A stretch of 64,000 nucleotides of DNA, taken from contig JAVHZZ010000009.1 of NCBI GenBank assembly GCA_036250195.1, forward strand, positions 97,904,271 to 97,968,270, given 5' to 3'. The notes below the pieces were generated by a model, which did not search any database, had not been told where the DNA came from, and worked only from the letters and a program-made list of their open reading frames with translations. Source of the DNA: Mixophyes australis. Its lineage: Eukaryota > Chordata > Amphibia > Anura > Limnodynastidae. Shown in pieces: positions 53,181-64,000 of the stretch (the stretch's first letter is position 1; each line of letters opens with the position of its first letter). The translations under genes and the position numbers were made by a program.

Positions 53181-54490
53181 AGAAGAAGAGAAATTAAAAA
53201 GTAGGGAGAAGGAGGGAACGAAAAAGACAGAGGGAAAATGAGAGGATATCTAAAGTGAAAAGAAGGGGTGGGGGAAATTGAGAGGAAACTGACAGAAAAT
53301 ATAGGGTGAAAACAATGAGAGATAAGAAGGAACAGAAATAAAGCGATTAAAATACAATTAAGCAGTATAAATAATTAAAACAGATAAAAAATCTTATTTG
53401 ATACTGCAGGAGCTCCTTCATCCAAAAAGTACGGGAAAGAAAGGACCCAGCATTCCATGGGAAGTATTATGAAAAGAACTATGCGACTCCCCATGTATCC
53501 TATTGGCTGGATATCAAAAAACTTTAACCCTGAATGGATAAGTGCCTGAAGTTCATAAACCAATGTTATTAGTGCCTTCAGCTTAATGGCTTCACTTAAC
53601 ATTACCTTTATATGGCATAAGGGAGAGGCTGTTATTTAACCTTAGTTCACATAATAAAGCTTTTAATGTTGATTAATAAAACAATATTAATTTATTTTCA
53701 AGAAGCAATATTAAAATTATACTACAGCTAAAAAAAATGGAATTAATGAATGCATTTATATTTAACTTCATTTGTCCAACACGGCACACAGCTTTGCTGG
53801 ATAGATTTATCTGTCAAAACACGGTCTGTACGCCCCAAAATCATACTGTATGTGACATAATATTCAGCTCAATAAAAATGGATAAATGGTGTTAAAATGA
53901 AAGTCATCACAGTTAATGGCTTTAAGTGACAGCTGCAGTGAAAATGTGACCCTCTGTATTGTAGAAACTTACCTCGTTAAGAGTGCTAGACAACTTTGAT
54001 ATGTTTCTTATATTTCTTATATGTAAAAATTTCACATTTCTTGCAGTACAATATAGAGAATTATAGAGTATGTGGAAAAGATAGACCCGTACAGCCTCTG
54101 TTACATTTATTGTATGCTTTTGTGTAACATGTTACTGTTTTTGGTTATTTCTTGATCTGTAAGCAGGGACATTCTGTCATGCTAATGACTCTTTGTGCAC
54201 AAGCTGTCAAGCCCTATGCCATATTAGTTGAAGCAAATCAAAGTGCATGCTGTGTAAAGGTGCAAGGAATATGTAATAGAAGTGACTGTATTCCTCTGTA
54301 ACACACCAGGAAGGAAAAGTTCCTATAGTTCTCATCGCTATAATTATGTAGATGTATGGTTTGGAAAAGAAAAAAGCTGACTTTAGTACAAAAACTCTAC
54401 AAATAACTGTAGGTAGGAATTTTTCAATATTTTCCTCAAGTGTTCTTGTTAGATGAATTTTCTTCCAGCAATAAATGCAATATGGGAAAA
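53181..54490. other. Unassigned AT-rich DNA
   Basis: A purine-rich patch at 53170-53400 is followed by AT-rich sequence without named features. Confidence 0.4.
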
Positions 54491-54492
54491 TG

Positions 54493-54524
54493 ATAATAAT
54501 AATAATAATAACAATATTATTATT

Positions 54525-54560
<36 letters not shown>
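54493..54560. repeat. (AAT)n / (ATT)n microsatellite with inversion
   Basis: AATAATAATAATAATAAC switches to ATTATTATTATT and back to AATAATAATAATAATAAT, giving a potential hairpin between the opposite-polarity runs. Confidence 0.9.
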
Positions 54561-54917
54561 TTCACATTGTTCTATAAAATATAATAAAAAAATACTATTA
54601 TTATTATTTTTAGCATTCATATTTCCACACATTGGCCACAGCGTATTATAATGTTAGCAGTTGTTGTTTTAATTTATGATCAAATAAAAGTTATGTGCGT
54701 TCTGATGTGAAAATATTGTACATACCCATGTGCGTATACTTCAGTCTGTTATGTGTGTCCACAGAGGGAAAGTACTATTATTACAGAGTGTATTTCCACC
54801 CTTTAAAATCGTAACGTCTTAAGAAATGCTTTGATATGAATATGGGTGGAACTATGCAAAAGTTGCATTCTCTTTTTAAATTATGGCCAATTGCGTTTGG
54901 CCTTGAATCAGCCCCAA

Positions 54918-55930
54918 TGTTAGGATTCTGTTTCTGTTTTCAGTATCTGTTGCTGTTTTCCTGTGTGTGAGAGTTGTTTGCTTTCTATTAGTTTGAGCTG
55001 CAGTGCAGATGTGTTATCAGCATGAGTTAGGATTCTGTTTTTAGATGTTAGGTTCTGCTGTATTTCCCAGTGTGGGAGAGTTCTCTGCTTTCAATTAGGC
55101 TGAGCTACATTGCAGGTATGTTACCTATGTTATTCTGATTGATTTCCTGCACTATATACGGCCTGTCCTGACACTCCATCTTTGCCAGTTATAGCGTTTT
55201 GCTTCTAGAGGTATCGTCCGGGTTCCTGTGCTGTATTATATTGTTTCTGATTTCTGGTTCTGATCCCTGGTAACGTCTGGTTATGATTCTGGTTCTCATC
55301 CCTGGCTACATCTGACTTCAATTCTGGTTCTGATTCCTGGCTCTGCCTGACCGTTCGTGTTCCTGTTACCTGTCTGGCTGCTAAATACTCAGTGTTCCTT
55401 TAAGGCTGAGGTGGTGGTATCCCAAGAAAGCAGTGACAATGGTACCATTAACGTTTTTGCAACCCGTTCAGTTTGCTGATGTCTGGTGGTACATCTCTCT
55501 GGTATTCAACTACAGCACATCCTTTCAGACCTACATCCTGACAATCCATTGTGCAGCTCCACTCAATGCAATTGGAGTGGTAAGGATTATCATTGACTTT
55601 TGTACTGCTTTAAGTGCTATTGTGGGGCTGATTGTTCGCAGGGACTCTGGGTCTACCTCAGAATACTTTGGATGCTCTGTACTTTCTTATACACTGCTGA
55701 TAAGTACACAGTGACATTCCGCTGTACCATGTCTGCAGATTTGTGTTAATCTCCTGCTCTGTTATGTGGATCCTGCATTTTTGCCTGTTGATAACAGAGC
55801 CATCTCCAAATGATTCTGAACCTGGTAAACTGCATCTGATATATAATGCATCTGATACTCTGCATATACTGTTTCTTGCTGATCAATTGTGTTCTAAAAT
55901 AAAGACTGTCATATTGAGTCACACACTTTG
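54918..55930 (+). mobile_element. Possible solo LTR
   Basis: Starts TGTTAGGATTCTGTTTCTG, has a TATA-like ACTATATACGGCC at about 55151, many TTCTGGTTCTGATTCCTGG phrases and an AATAAAGACTGTC signal at about 55899. A duplication of about 108 bp is visible between 54918 and 55120 (GTTAGGATTCTGTTT twice, GTGGGAGAGTT-like twice). No clear right end or target duplication, so this remains tentative. The short frame at 55433-55714 has no recognisable domain. Confidence 0.35.
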
Positions 55931-55959
55931 AAATTTCTGCTTTTAACCTATCACCTATT

Positions 55960-56110
55960 TGGCATAGTGGTTAGTATTTTCTGCCTCACAACACTGGAGT
56001 CATAAGTTTGATTTCCGACCAGGGCCCTAACTGTGTGGAGTATGTTCTGACAGTGTTTGCGTGGGTTTCCTCCTGGTGATTTGTGTTGCAATTTCCATTG
56101 TCTATTCCCC
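55960..56110 (+). repeat. Decayed tRNA-type SINE
   Basis: TTGGCATAGTGGTTAGTATT (A-box-like), CTGCCTCACAACACTGGAGT, AAGTTTGATTTCCGACC (B-box-like) and GTTTGCGTGGGTTTCCTCC match the head of the SINE at 15005. The tail is missing. Confidence 0.65.
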
Positions 56111-58446
56111 TATTGTTAGTGCTGCACTATATTTCAAAAGCTGCAATATTTTATTTGTAATATTAACAAAGGTAAAGTGATCATTGGTTTATAAGAAAGT
56201 ATGTCAAAACATAGTGATGCTTTATTTTTGGAAGATCACAGCAGATGATTATAAATGTGTATTATGGACCTGTATTTTCATTTGTATTAATGGTACAAGG
56301 ATTAAATAGATTTGATAGCGAAAATAAATGGAAATTATATTTATATGTTTGAAAGAAGAAGATGTGAAGGCTTTAATGTCACATGGGATATACAGATCTT
56401 CTGTATTTAGAGGGCAGGCATTTACTAAACATGCCTGCCTACAGTGTTACATTACCTGCCCAACTTCATTAAGTTTGAATTTCACTTGCTCTGTAGAGTT
56501 CTAACCTGTCACAAGCAGATGACATGGCATTTAGGTGGGTATCTGTTTGGAGCAGATTTAATGTCAGCCCAGGAAAGATAAAACATTTTTGCATTACATG
56601 TATGAAGAAAAGGACTAATCTATTATTCATGTGACAATCTAATAGCTGCCAACATTCTACAATAGAACACAATCCACCCACTGGACAGGTCCACCTCCCT
56701 TTATTTAAATCCACCTCTCCTTCACTGCAGTTGGAAAGGAGATACATTGCTCCACTAAAGGTTATTAGAAATTCCTGCTGCAGGTAACACCTCCAAGTTT
56801 TAAACAGTGCCCCACAAAGCCTTGTTATATGTTCAGTTGTTCACTGACATATGCCTGCGCACCAGCTGCCAGGTTCAGGAAATAGTCTAAGCATATACAA
56901 AGCAAAACCATATGTGATGTCCAGTAGATTGAGCTGAGCCATGCCTGATGCAAAGTATTCAAAGCTGAAACGTATCTGCTGCCAGGTTTAATATGTTGAG
57001 CTTTTGTTTACTGTCACGTATACAAAGTTAAACTATATTTGCTGCCAATCAGTAAACACTGAGCCATATCTGCTTTTAAATATAATATACTGAGTAATAT
57101 TGCCATGTATACAAAGGTGAATCATATTAGAGGCCATGTATACAAAATTGAACTATATCAGATGTCGTATAAAGAAAGTTGAGCCGATCACCCTATCTAG
57201 TGCCAAGTATACCATCCTAAGCCATATCTAGTGACATATCTGGTATATTATTACATATTATTTTTTTACCGACCCCCTCAGAAAATTCCATCTGCCGTTA
57301 GCTCCTAAAGTCCAGACACCTCCGTTCCCACTCTCTCTAGTGTGGGCGCATTCCAGGCAATCGTCTCATTTGCTTGCCCACATAACCGCCCTGACCTTAA
57401 GAACCAGTTTCTGTAGTTCCTCAGATGCCTGCTTTGGTAAGTCTTATCATAGCAATCATTGTTCACTATTGCTCCAGTACCCTATCTTGAGACTTACCCC
57501 CTGAGACTATATCAGTATGTAAGTTTTACTAGCCAGGGTATGTACAGGCTCCATTTTTCCTTTCTCTGGATGTCTAGTAATGCCAGTTTGTAGGAGACAT
57601 TTACAGGTTTCAGAAAAAAAAACAAATTTTACTTTCCTTTTTAATCAAAATGCACAGCTCAATAACTATTATGTTACTCATAGCTGATCAAAGTTTATGG
57701 TTAACATCCAGTGGTCGAAGTGGTCTGTTAAACGATGGTATGCCACACCATCACTTCTCCTACTGCCTTTATTGTGAAACTATCAAATCCATTCACTTAC
57801 ATTTTTCATACCTCCACTTCTAAATTTTCACTTTGACCACCACTGTTAACATCCAGATCAAAAGATGCCAGTATGTGTTATATAAAGGAATGAGGAAGAA
57901 TGAAAGCACATCAGTTTGTTAAATCATGCAGTATAACCTCTCAGTTCCATCTGCAGGACTAGAGATGTATCCAATAATTTATGTGATTAAACCTGGATAG
58001 GAAATAGCAATGCAAGTATTGGTAGCGTACACAAAAAAAAATTAATTGACCTGTAACCATGAGATCTTAAGAAACTGATATTGATTTGTGCAAAAAAGCA
58101 TGATTTTGGATAAAATATTTCTGCATTGAAAATCTCATTCAACGATATGATGGGCTTTGAAACAATAATCGTTCATTGTTGCAGTGTACACACTAATGTG
58201 ATATCGGACCACCCGGTCATTTATCATCTGATTGACCCAATGATCAGCTGAAAACACTGTAGTGTGTACTCAGCATATACTGTATTAATAGCAACAGTTC
58301 ATTTAGCAGATAATTCATCAGTTTCTTTTTTTTTTTAAATATACCTTGTAGATATCGAAAACAGGATAGGGGAAGGGTGAGGAGGTCTAAATAAAAAGCA
58401 AGTGTTATGAAAAGCAGTCTCTATGATATTTCAGTATACACACTTG
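56111..58446. other. Unassigned DNA
   Basis: No named repeat or exon. The phrase CATATCTGCTGCCAAGTATACAAAG recurs loosely four or five times between 56880 and 57240 at intervals of about 60-70 bp, perhaps a decayed tandem repeat. Confidence 0.4.
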
Positions 58447-58621
58447 GGGGTATATTTACTAAACTAAAGGTTTGAAAAAGTGGAGATGTTGCCTATAGCA
58501 GCCAATCAGATTCTAGCTGTCATTTTGTAGAATGTACTAAATAATTGCTAGCTAGAATCTGATTGGTTGCTATAGGCAACATTTCCACTTTTTCAAACCC
58601 GCAGCTTATTAAATATACCTC
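58447..58621. mobile_element. 175-bp palindromic MITE, copy 5
   Basis: GGGGTATATTTACTAAAC at the left, TTATTAAATATACCTC at the right, standard inner arms. Both flanks are TTG. Confidence 0.85.
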
Positions 58622-58955
58622 TTGGTCTTGTTAGCATTGAACAAAGCACTGTAGGTGGATCCTAAAACCACTTGATGGCGCTACATTTCTAATTGCAACA
58701 TTTCTGATTGATTGGTGTAAATTCCACGAGGCTAGACTTTTTTCAGTAATGCAAGTTGTCTATGAAATAACAAAAACGAGATAGCTGAAAAAGGAAAGGA
58801 TATGAAAAATTATGACCTCCTCACCACCTAGAATGATTCCTCCTTATACCACAACATTGCCGCCCAGCCGGGCAGTTTTACTGTCCTATGCCGTTTTCAG
58901 GGTGTTTTAAACCTTGTGTAACAAAACTGTTTCAAGACTATCCCTGTAAAGTCAA

Positions 58956-59130
58956 GGGAGTATTTATGCTAAACTGCAGGTTTGAAAAAGTGAAGCTGTT
59001 GCCTATAGCAACCAATCAGATTCTAGATGTCATTTTGTAGAATGCACTAAATAAATGATAACTAGAATCTGATTGGCTGTTATAGGCAACATCTCCAGTT
59101 TTTCAAACCCGCAGTTTAGTAAATATACCC
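58956..59130. mobile_element. 175-bp palindromic MITE, copy 6
   Basis: GGGAGTATTTATGCTAAACT at the left, AGTTTAGTAAATATACCC at the right. Flanks CAA and TAA. Only 334 bp from copy 5. Confidence 0.85.
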
Positions 59131-59858
59131 TAAGGAGTCTTTCATATATGTGATATTTTTTCGACCATCGCACATGGGGCATATTATGTGTTTAAATAAA
59201 TACAACACAAGTACTTCTGCTGCAGTGAATAAACATGTAAATATGAGTGCAAAGGTATGAACTTTGGTAATACTTAATTAAAGTATAATATGCCTTACAA
59301 ACCCTCACATAAAAAAATCCCTCAAAGCTCAGTGTTTTATAACCACATTATCTCCACAATCAAAAGGTTTTTTTCTAAGTCCCTTAGATATTTGACTTTT
59401 TCATGGGCTATATGCAAAGAGTATGGCACAGAGGGCAATCCTAAGAAAATGAGCAAAGAATTGACTGCTGGAAACTTGACATAAAGGTGACCTGTTTGCT
59501 CCTCTGAATATTGTACGACTAATTAAACTCAGCATTTCTAGCAACAAAGTGCTGGAGAGAGAGAAAGCAGTCAGTTGCTATCATTGCATGTGTCACTAGG
59601 GATTATATTTATACCAATTGCTGAGCGGATGCTGGGAAAGAAAGGAAAACACAACTGCTTTGAAAACTAAGAGTGAGAAAGCACTACTAAATCATTTTTT
59701 ATGATTATTTGTATGATGAACATATCTAAATGCCCTATTTATATTACAGTACTTTAATTTGCTTGTACAATATCATACGAGTTTCCACCTTAAGATGACA
59801 TGTTTTTATGAACTTGGACATGACTTTTTGCAAGTTTTACTATACACATTGCTTTACT
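59131..59858. other. Unassigned spacer before the LINE
   Basis: No features named. The last 15 bp (ACACATTGCTTTACT, 59844-59858) form the left target duplication of the LINE. Confidence 0.45.
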
Positions 59859-59877
59859 TAGAAGCAGGTTTAGATTG

Positions 59878-62660
59878 ATCCCTATGGCCGAGTTGTGTTT
59901 ATTCTGGCCTTGGTAGAAACCTTTCCTATTGCACTTTTGGCCATTGATGTCCCTCCCCCCTTCAATTTCGAGATGCTCAAAAAGGCAGCTCTATTCATTG
60001 CCCTTTCCCCACATATCCTTGTTGTATGTATAGATGATTTCAATAATTTACCGAATGCTGGTTTTGATAGCTGGTGGGAGATACCTTCTGGTGTTAAAGT
60101 AAGCCCCTCATCTTTTGCTAGATTGGTGGTAGACATGGGGCTGATAGATGTTTGAAAACTAAGTTACAACATCTTTAGCTTTTCTCTTGTCACTAAGTCA
60201 TATCATACTTTCTCTCGTTTTGATCTGGCACTTATATCACATAGTGTGGCTTCTTTGGTGGGGGAGGTGATTTACCTACTTAGGGGTATCTCTGACCATT
60301 CACCCTTCCTGATCTCAATTGCCCTTATGCCACAATCTGCAGCTGGATTTTGGAAACTTAGCCCATGCTAGCTTATTATCATCAGAGCAGTAACCTAGAA
60401 TTCTAGCGCCTGGGGTGAGAAAGACAAATGCCGCCCCCCTAGCCCTCAATTTTAATCAAATGAACCTAAAATATTCCTAAATTGCGCCCCCCTTCAGCAT
60501 TGCGCCCTGGGCGGTCACCCCTGTCACACAGCCCTAGTTGCGTCCCTAACTATCATGGGTATGGAGAGTGATCTAGTAGCAGATTGGGAGGGATATTTTG
60601 CTTTGAATGTGGACATGGTGCAGCCCTGTGTTCTATGGGAATGCCTTTAAAGCTTTCCTACAGAGTACCCTGACTGATAGAGTGGTGAGATGTAAGAGGT
60701 TTTCCAGGGATGAGGATTCTAGACTTGAGCAGGTGTATCGGGATCTTGAACAAGCTTACCTTTCCACTCACTGGCTGCAGAGGCTGCATGCTCAAAAAGA
60801 ATGGACGGATTATTTGTTGGACAAATCGCAGGCTTCTTTTCTCCAGGCACGCTTTGTGCGCTTAGGGCGATAAGAGCAGTAACCTTATGGCTTACTTGGC
60901 TAGGACAGAATTAAATAATAATACGATTTCTGCCATTTCAGACTGCCAGGGTTCCGCCTATTTCCGCAGTAAACAGACTGCAGAATTTTTTTTGCAATTG
61001 CTACAGCAATCTGTATGGATGCAAGGCACAATACTCCCCTTTACAACTGAATAGTTATTTGGACTGGGTACGTCATCCCTAAACCAGACAAAGACCCCTT
61101 TCTTACAGAGTCTTATTGACCTATTCCTTCTGATCACAGAAATTAAAATCCTTTCTAAAGTGTTGGCCATATGCCTTACTATTGTTATCTCTCAAATAAT
61201 CCACCTAAACCAGACTGGTTTTATGCCAGGGATGTACACATCGATTAACCTGAAGCGCTTACTTACTCACCTTCAGATGCCGATGGCCCTGGGTATGAGG
61301 CAGTGGTTGTGTCCTTGGATGCGGCCAAAGCCTTTGCCTGAGTGGAGTGTGGCTCTCTGTGGGAAGTTGTGAGGAGATTCGGGTTTGGACCCAAGTTTAT
61401 AGCCTGGGTACAACTGCTATTCTCTGCCCCTGCTGCTTGCATTAGAATTAAAGGTCATGTTACTGCCCCCTTCGACTTGGGCCTTTTTTGCCATAGCTAT
61501 TGAACCCCTGGCATGTTCGATTAGAGCACATCCCGGGATTCACCGTTGCAAGGCTTGGGACAGTGTGGACAAAATTGTGCTGTACGCTGATGATGTTTCT
61601 GTTTTTAAAAGATTTGGATGGCTCCCTTGATACTTTGTTAAGTTTTGTGGATGATTTAGGTGAGTTCTCTGGCCTTAGGATTTAATGGCAAAATCAAGTA
61701 TATTTTCAATACTGGGGTTGCCTCCTATTGGTGGTACGCACCACCCCTTACAGTGGACATTTAAATTTAAATATTTGGAAATATGAATTGCAAACTCAGT
61801 TAAAGAATATATACTTTTACTATTGATCTGTTGCCTTAAGGACAAAGTCTTCTCTTGGAAGAAGCTACCTCTGTCCATGTTGGGTAGGGTCAATTTCATC
61901 AAGATGGTCCTGCAACCCAAATTGTTATATCCCTACATTATGCTCCTCTCTATCTCCCTGGATGCCTCTTCATCAAAATAAATAAGCATCTCTCCTCTCT
62001 GGTCTGAGGGGAGCGGAAAGCACGTATCAAATTAAAGTTATATGCTAATGTCCTCCCTTGCTTTCATTTTGATGACTTGACTGATCTTAAAGTTAAATGG
62101 GAGGTAGACCTTGGACTCTTAGATGATGAGGAGTGGAGGTATTCATTGCAGTGCCAAAGAGGCCACCACCTGTACTAAATACCATAAAATTCAATTAAAT
62201 ATTCTTCATAGGATATACTACTCTTCTCATTGGCTTTTCCAAATGGGTGCCAGGACTGATTTTAAGTGTCCTACATGTGCTATACACTCTGGTTCTTTCT
62301 GGCATCTACTTTGGGACTGCCCAGTGGTTCAGATTTTTTGGTTGGTAGTGGTGTTTGCTATTCAAAATACAGGTATTAGTATCCCCCTGCTTTTTCCTAA
62401 AACTTGAATTTTTGGACTTCCCCTAGATTTGTTTCCCAATAAACGTTCGGTCCAATATGTCACTAATCTATTTGGATTGGCCAAGGTTATAATTGCCAGA
62501 ATGAGGAGGACTAGTGAATACCCCAGCTTTCATAAGTGGATTGGGTTAGTTAACAAGGCTTTAAGCCATGAAAGATGCACTTATCAATCTTAAAATGCCA
62601 TGCACAAATATTTCAAGGTATGGTCCAGATGGACTAAATCCACATATGTGGTACAATTAT
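59878..62660 (+). pseudogene. L1/Tx1 ORF2: endonuclease, reverse transcriptase and Cys-rich end
   Basis: The endonuclease shows VVCIDDFNNL (about 60022-60052; usually GDFN) and SRFDLALISH with ISDHSPFLIS (60208-60318). The reverse transcriptase shows VIPKPDKDP (about 61069), KVLAICLTIVIS then LNQTGFMPGMYTSIN (61155-61250) and the catalytic LYADDVSVF (61579-61605), with EFSGLRI after it. The thumb region reads LSMLGRVNFIKMVLQPKLLY (61873-61935). Near the end is the C-terminal Cys/His motif CPTCAIHSGSFWHLLWDC (about 62268-62321). It is the enzyme that nicks DNA and reverse-transcribes the element RNA. Multiple stops and frameshifts, plus a nested MITE, leave it inactive. Confidence 0.8.
60383..60548. 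mobile_element. 166-bp hAT-like MITE nested in the LINE
   Basis: CAGAGCAGTAACCTAG at the left and CTAGTTGCGTCCCTA at the right are imperfect inverted repeats. Flanks ATTATCAT (60375-60382) and ACTATCAT (60549-60556) match at 7 of 8. It interrupts LINE sequence between the endonuclease and the RT, so it is younger than the LINE. Confidence 0.7.
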
Positions 62661-63078
62661 TGGCAGATGATTTCATCTAGATGCTTTCTTGGGGTGCCTC
62701 ACTTTGCCTGTTGCTCTCTAGCTGTTTAAGTTTTACAGTTTTGTGGTTTGTTCTGGGTGGCCGTTGTTCTACTACCCCCGCCCCCCCATGCTGGTTTGTC
62801 TGTTATCCAATTATGGGTGTTTTGACTTCCCCGATTTTCCATTGCTTAATTGTTTATTGTGTGGGACAATTTTCCATGCTATTATTTTTCCTGACTCTAA
62901 GATTATGGATGTTGTTATTTTGCTTTACAAGTTTTCTCTATCGATTTGTTTAGGTTTTCTACATTTTAGTTAGTGTATAGTTTTAGGATGGAAGCTTTTC
63001 TTTTTCGAATATAAAACTTTCAACAAAAAAGACTTTATTAAAAAAAAAAAAAAAAAAAGAACAACATATTGCTTTACT

Positions 63079-64000
63079 CTATGGCTTTGTTCTGTGCTTT
63101 TTAACCATGAATGTGTACAACAGACCAATTTGTTCATTTGTGTTGCCCTGGGATACAACATAACTTTATTGTGCTCTCAGCATTGGATATAATTTTGTCC
63201 AGTGAACAGATTTATGTCTTATCCCAGGGTAGTGTAAATAAACAATGCTTGATGACATTCATATATTGGTAAACAGCACAGCAGGAAACTACAAACCAAA
63301 GCAATCTGTTTATTAAATGTTGCAGGAGGGCATGAAAAAGTCAGTAGGTTAAAATCAACCGAAGGTGGACAGCCCCTTTAGGACAAAATCAAAATTTCAC
63401 CTGACTTCGATACTTACACATACCATATACCAACGTGTTTCAAATGGCCAAAGAGGGACACTTAAAATTTAGTGTGAGTAGAAAAACTATTTATGTGCAT
63501 AGACATAGGCACATCTCTCGGCGGATGTGAAGCAGCAATATAGCATAAAGCATAGTTTACAATACAAAGCTGTAAAATTCACAATAGGACCCATGATGCC
63601 TATCATTATTTTCAATGTACAGCATGAGTGAAACAGACACTTTTAGGAGCCTGTGACAGAGTATATACATAAAGATCTATATCGCAAACTTACAGGGGTT
63701 CAGATTTAAAACTGAGACTGTTTGTTCAAAAGAGATTGGGAGGCAAAAGATAAATTTAAAATGTGATGTTGACCAAGTAACGAATTGCAATGTAAGCTAG
63801 TGACAACCACACCAAACCACATCTATTTTAGGGTTCTTATATCAACCCCTTATTAATGTATCAGTACTTTAATCTCATACTTTCAATTTCAGGGGGTGCT
63901 ACCATTGACAATCCGTAAATTATTCCATATACAAAAGAAGATAAAAAAAATATTGACTAAATGTTAAAATATCACTTTTCTTTTAAATCTTTTCTTTTTT
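63079..64000. other. Unassigned AT-rich DNA
   Basis: No exon or nameable repeat. ACCCTGGGATA-type words near 63146 and 63222 are inverted (CCCTGGGATA / TATCCCAGGG) and might mark a small palindromic element. Confidence 0.4.

Larger units (their letters stand above)
59859..63063 (+). mobile_element. L1/Tx1-type LINE, 5'-truncated, with 15-bp target duplication
   Basis: A plus-strand ORF2 remnant ends in a poly-A run at 63040-63058. ACACATTGCTTTACT (59844-59858) before it and ACATATTGCTTTACT (63064-63078) after it differ at one base, a typical LINE target duplication. Truncation lies within the endonuclease domain. The copy therefore arrived incomplete and later decayed. Confidence 0.85.

Noticed and set aside
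54207..54632. Reverse-strand frame rich in Ile and Asn
   Set aside because: Most of it is the AAT/ATT microsatellite; no domain or conserved context.
55433..55714. 93-residue hydrophobic frame as a membrane protein
   Set aside because: It lies in LTR-like sequence between a TATA-like word and a polyadenylation signal and has no family resemblance.
60384..60880. AGAGCAGTAACCT repeated at 60384 and about 60869 as a target duplication
   Set aside because: The first lies inside the nested MITE's terminus and the second in LINE sequence about 480 bp away. The MITE has its own better octamer flanks, so this is probably coincidence.

Overview
The window looks like non-coding, transposon-packed DNA from a large vertebrate genome. 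I favour an amphibian, probably a frog. The reasons are AT-rich sequence with no operons or dense open frames, no recognisable host exon, and a mix of BED-finger hAT transposons, CR1, L1/Tx1-type LINEs, Penelope-like elements, Ty3/gypsy-type LTR elements, SINE tails and many palindromic MITEs. The host group is an inference from repeat content, not from any gene.

Layout. 0-8 kb: unassigned DNA, a 175-bp palindromic MITE, a reverse-strand hAT deletion derivative (4.18-5.89 kb) with its 5' flank (to about 7.3 kb), and two further MITEs. 8-15 kb: a solo LTR, hAT-type MITEs with target-site duplications (TSDs), SINE-tail repeats. 15-20 kb: a SINE split by a hAT MITE, a ~130-bp tandem array, and an element with ~330-bp inverted repeats that encloses a hammerhead-like core. 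20.5-28 kb: a decayed full-length-type hAT element, split by a reverse-strand CR1 LINE that still shows an SGNH-esterase ORF1 and an endonuclease/RT ORF2. 28-39 kb: mostly unassigned, with three MITEs. 39.66-43.61 kb: a young, structurally complete LTR retrotransposon that encodes only a gag-like protein. 44-48.4 kb: another hAT element with nested insertions. 48.4-50.2 kb: Penelope-like fragments. 50-59 kb: MITEs, an unexplained Pro/Ser-rich reverse-strand frame, a possible LTR. 59.86-63.06 kb: a 5'-truncated L1/Tx1-type LINE with its own TSD and a nested MITE.

The most interesting object is the 3,954-bp LTR element at 39658-43611. It has a perfect 5-bp TSD, LTRs that look identical by eye apart from the copy number of an 87-bp internal repeat (5 versus 3), a polypurine tract, and one long intact frame. 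In that frame the CCHC zinc knuckle lies before the capsid-like domain, and successive in-frame tandem arrays that make up about half the protein lie between them. No pol is present, so it must borrow enzymes from a partner element. The second theme is a hAT subfamily in which a ~140-bp tandem repeat replaces the transposase core in at least three separate copies.

No host protein-coding gene, tRNA, rRNA or CRISPR array could be supported.
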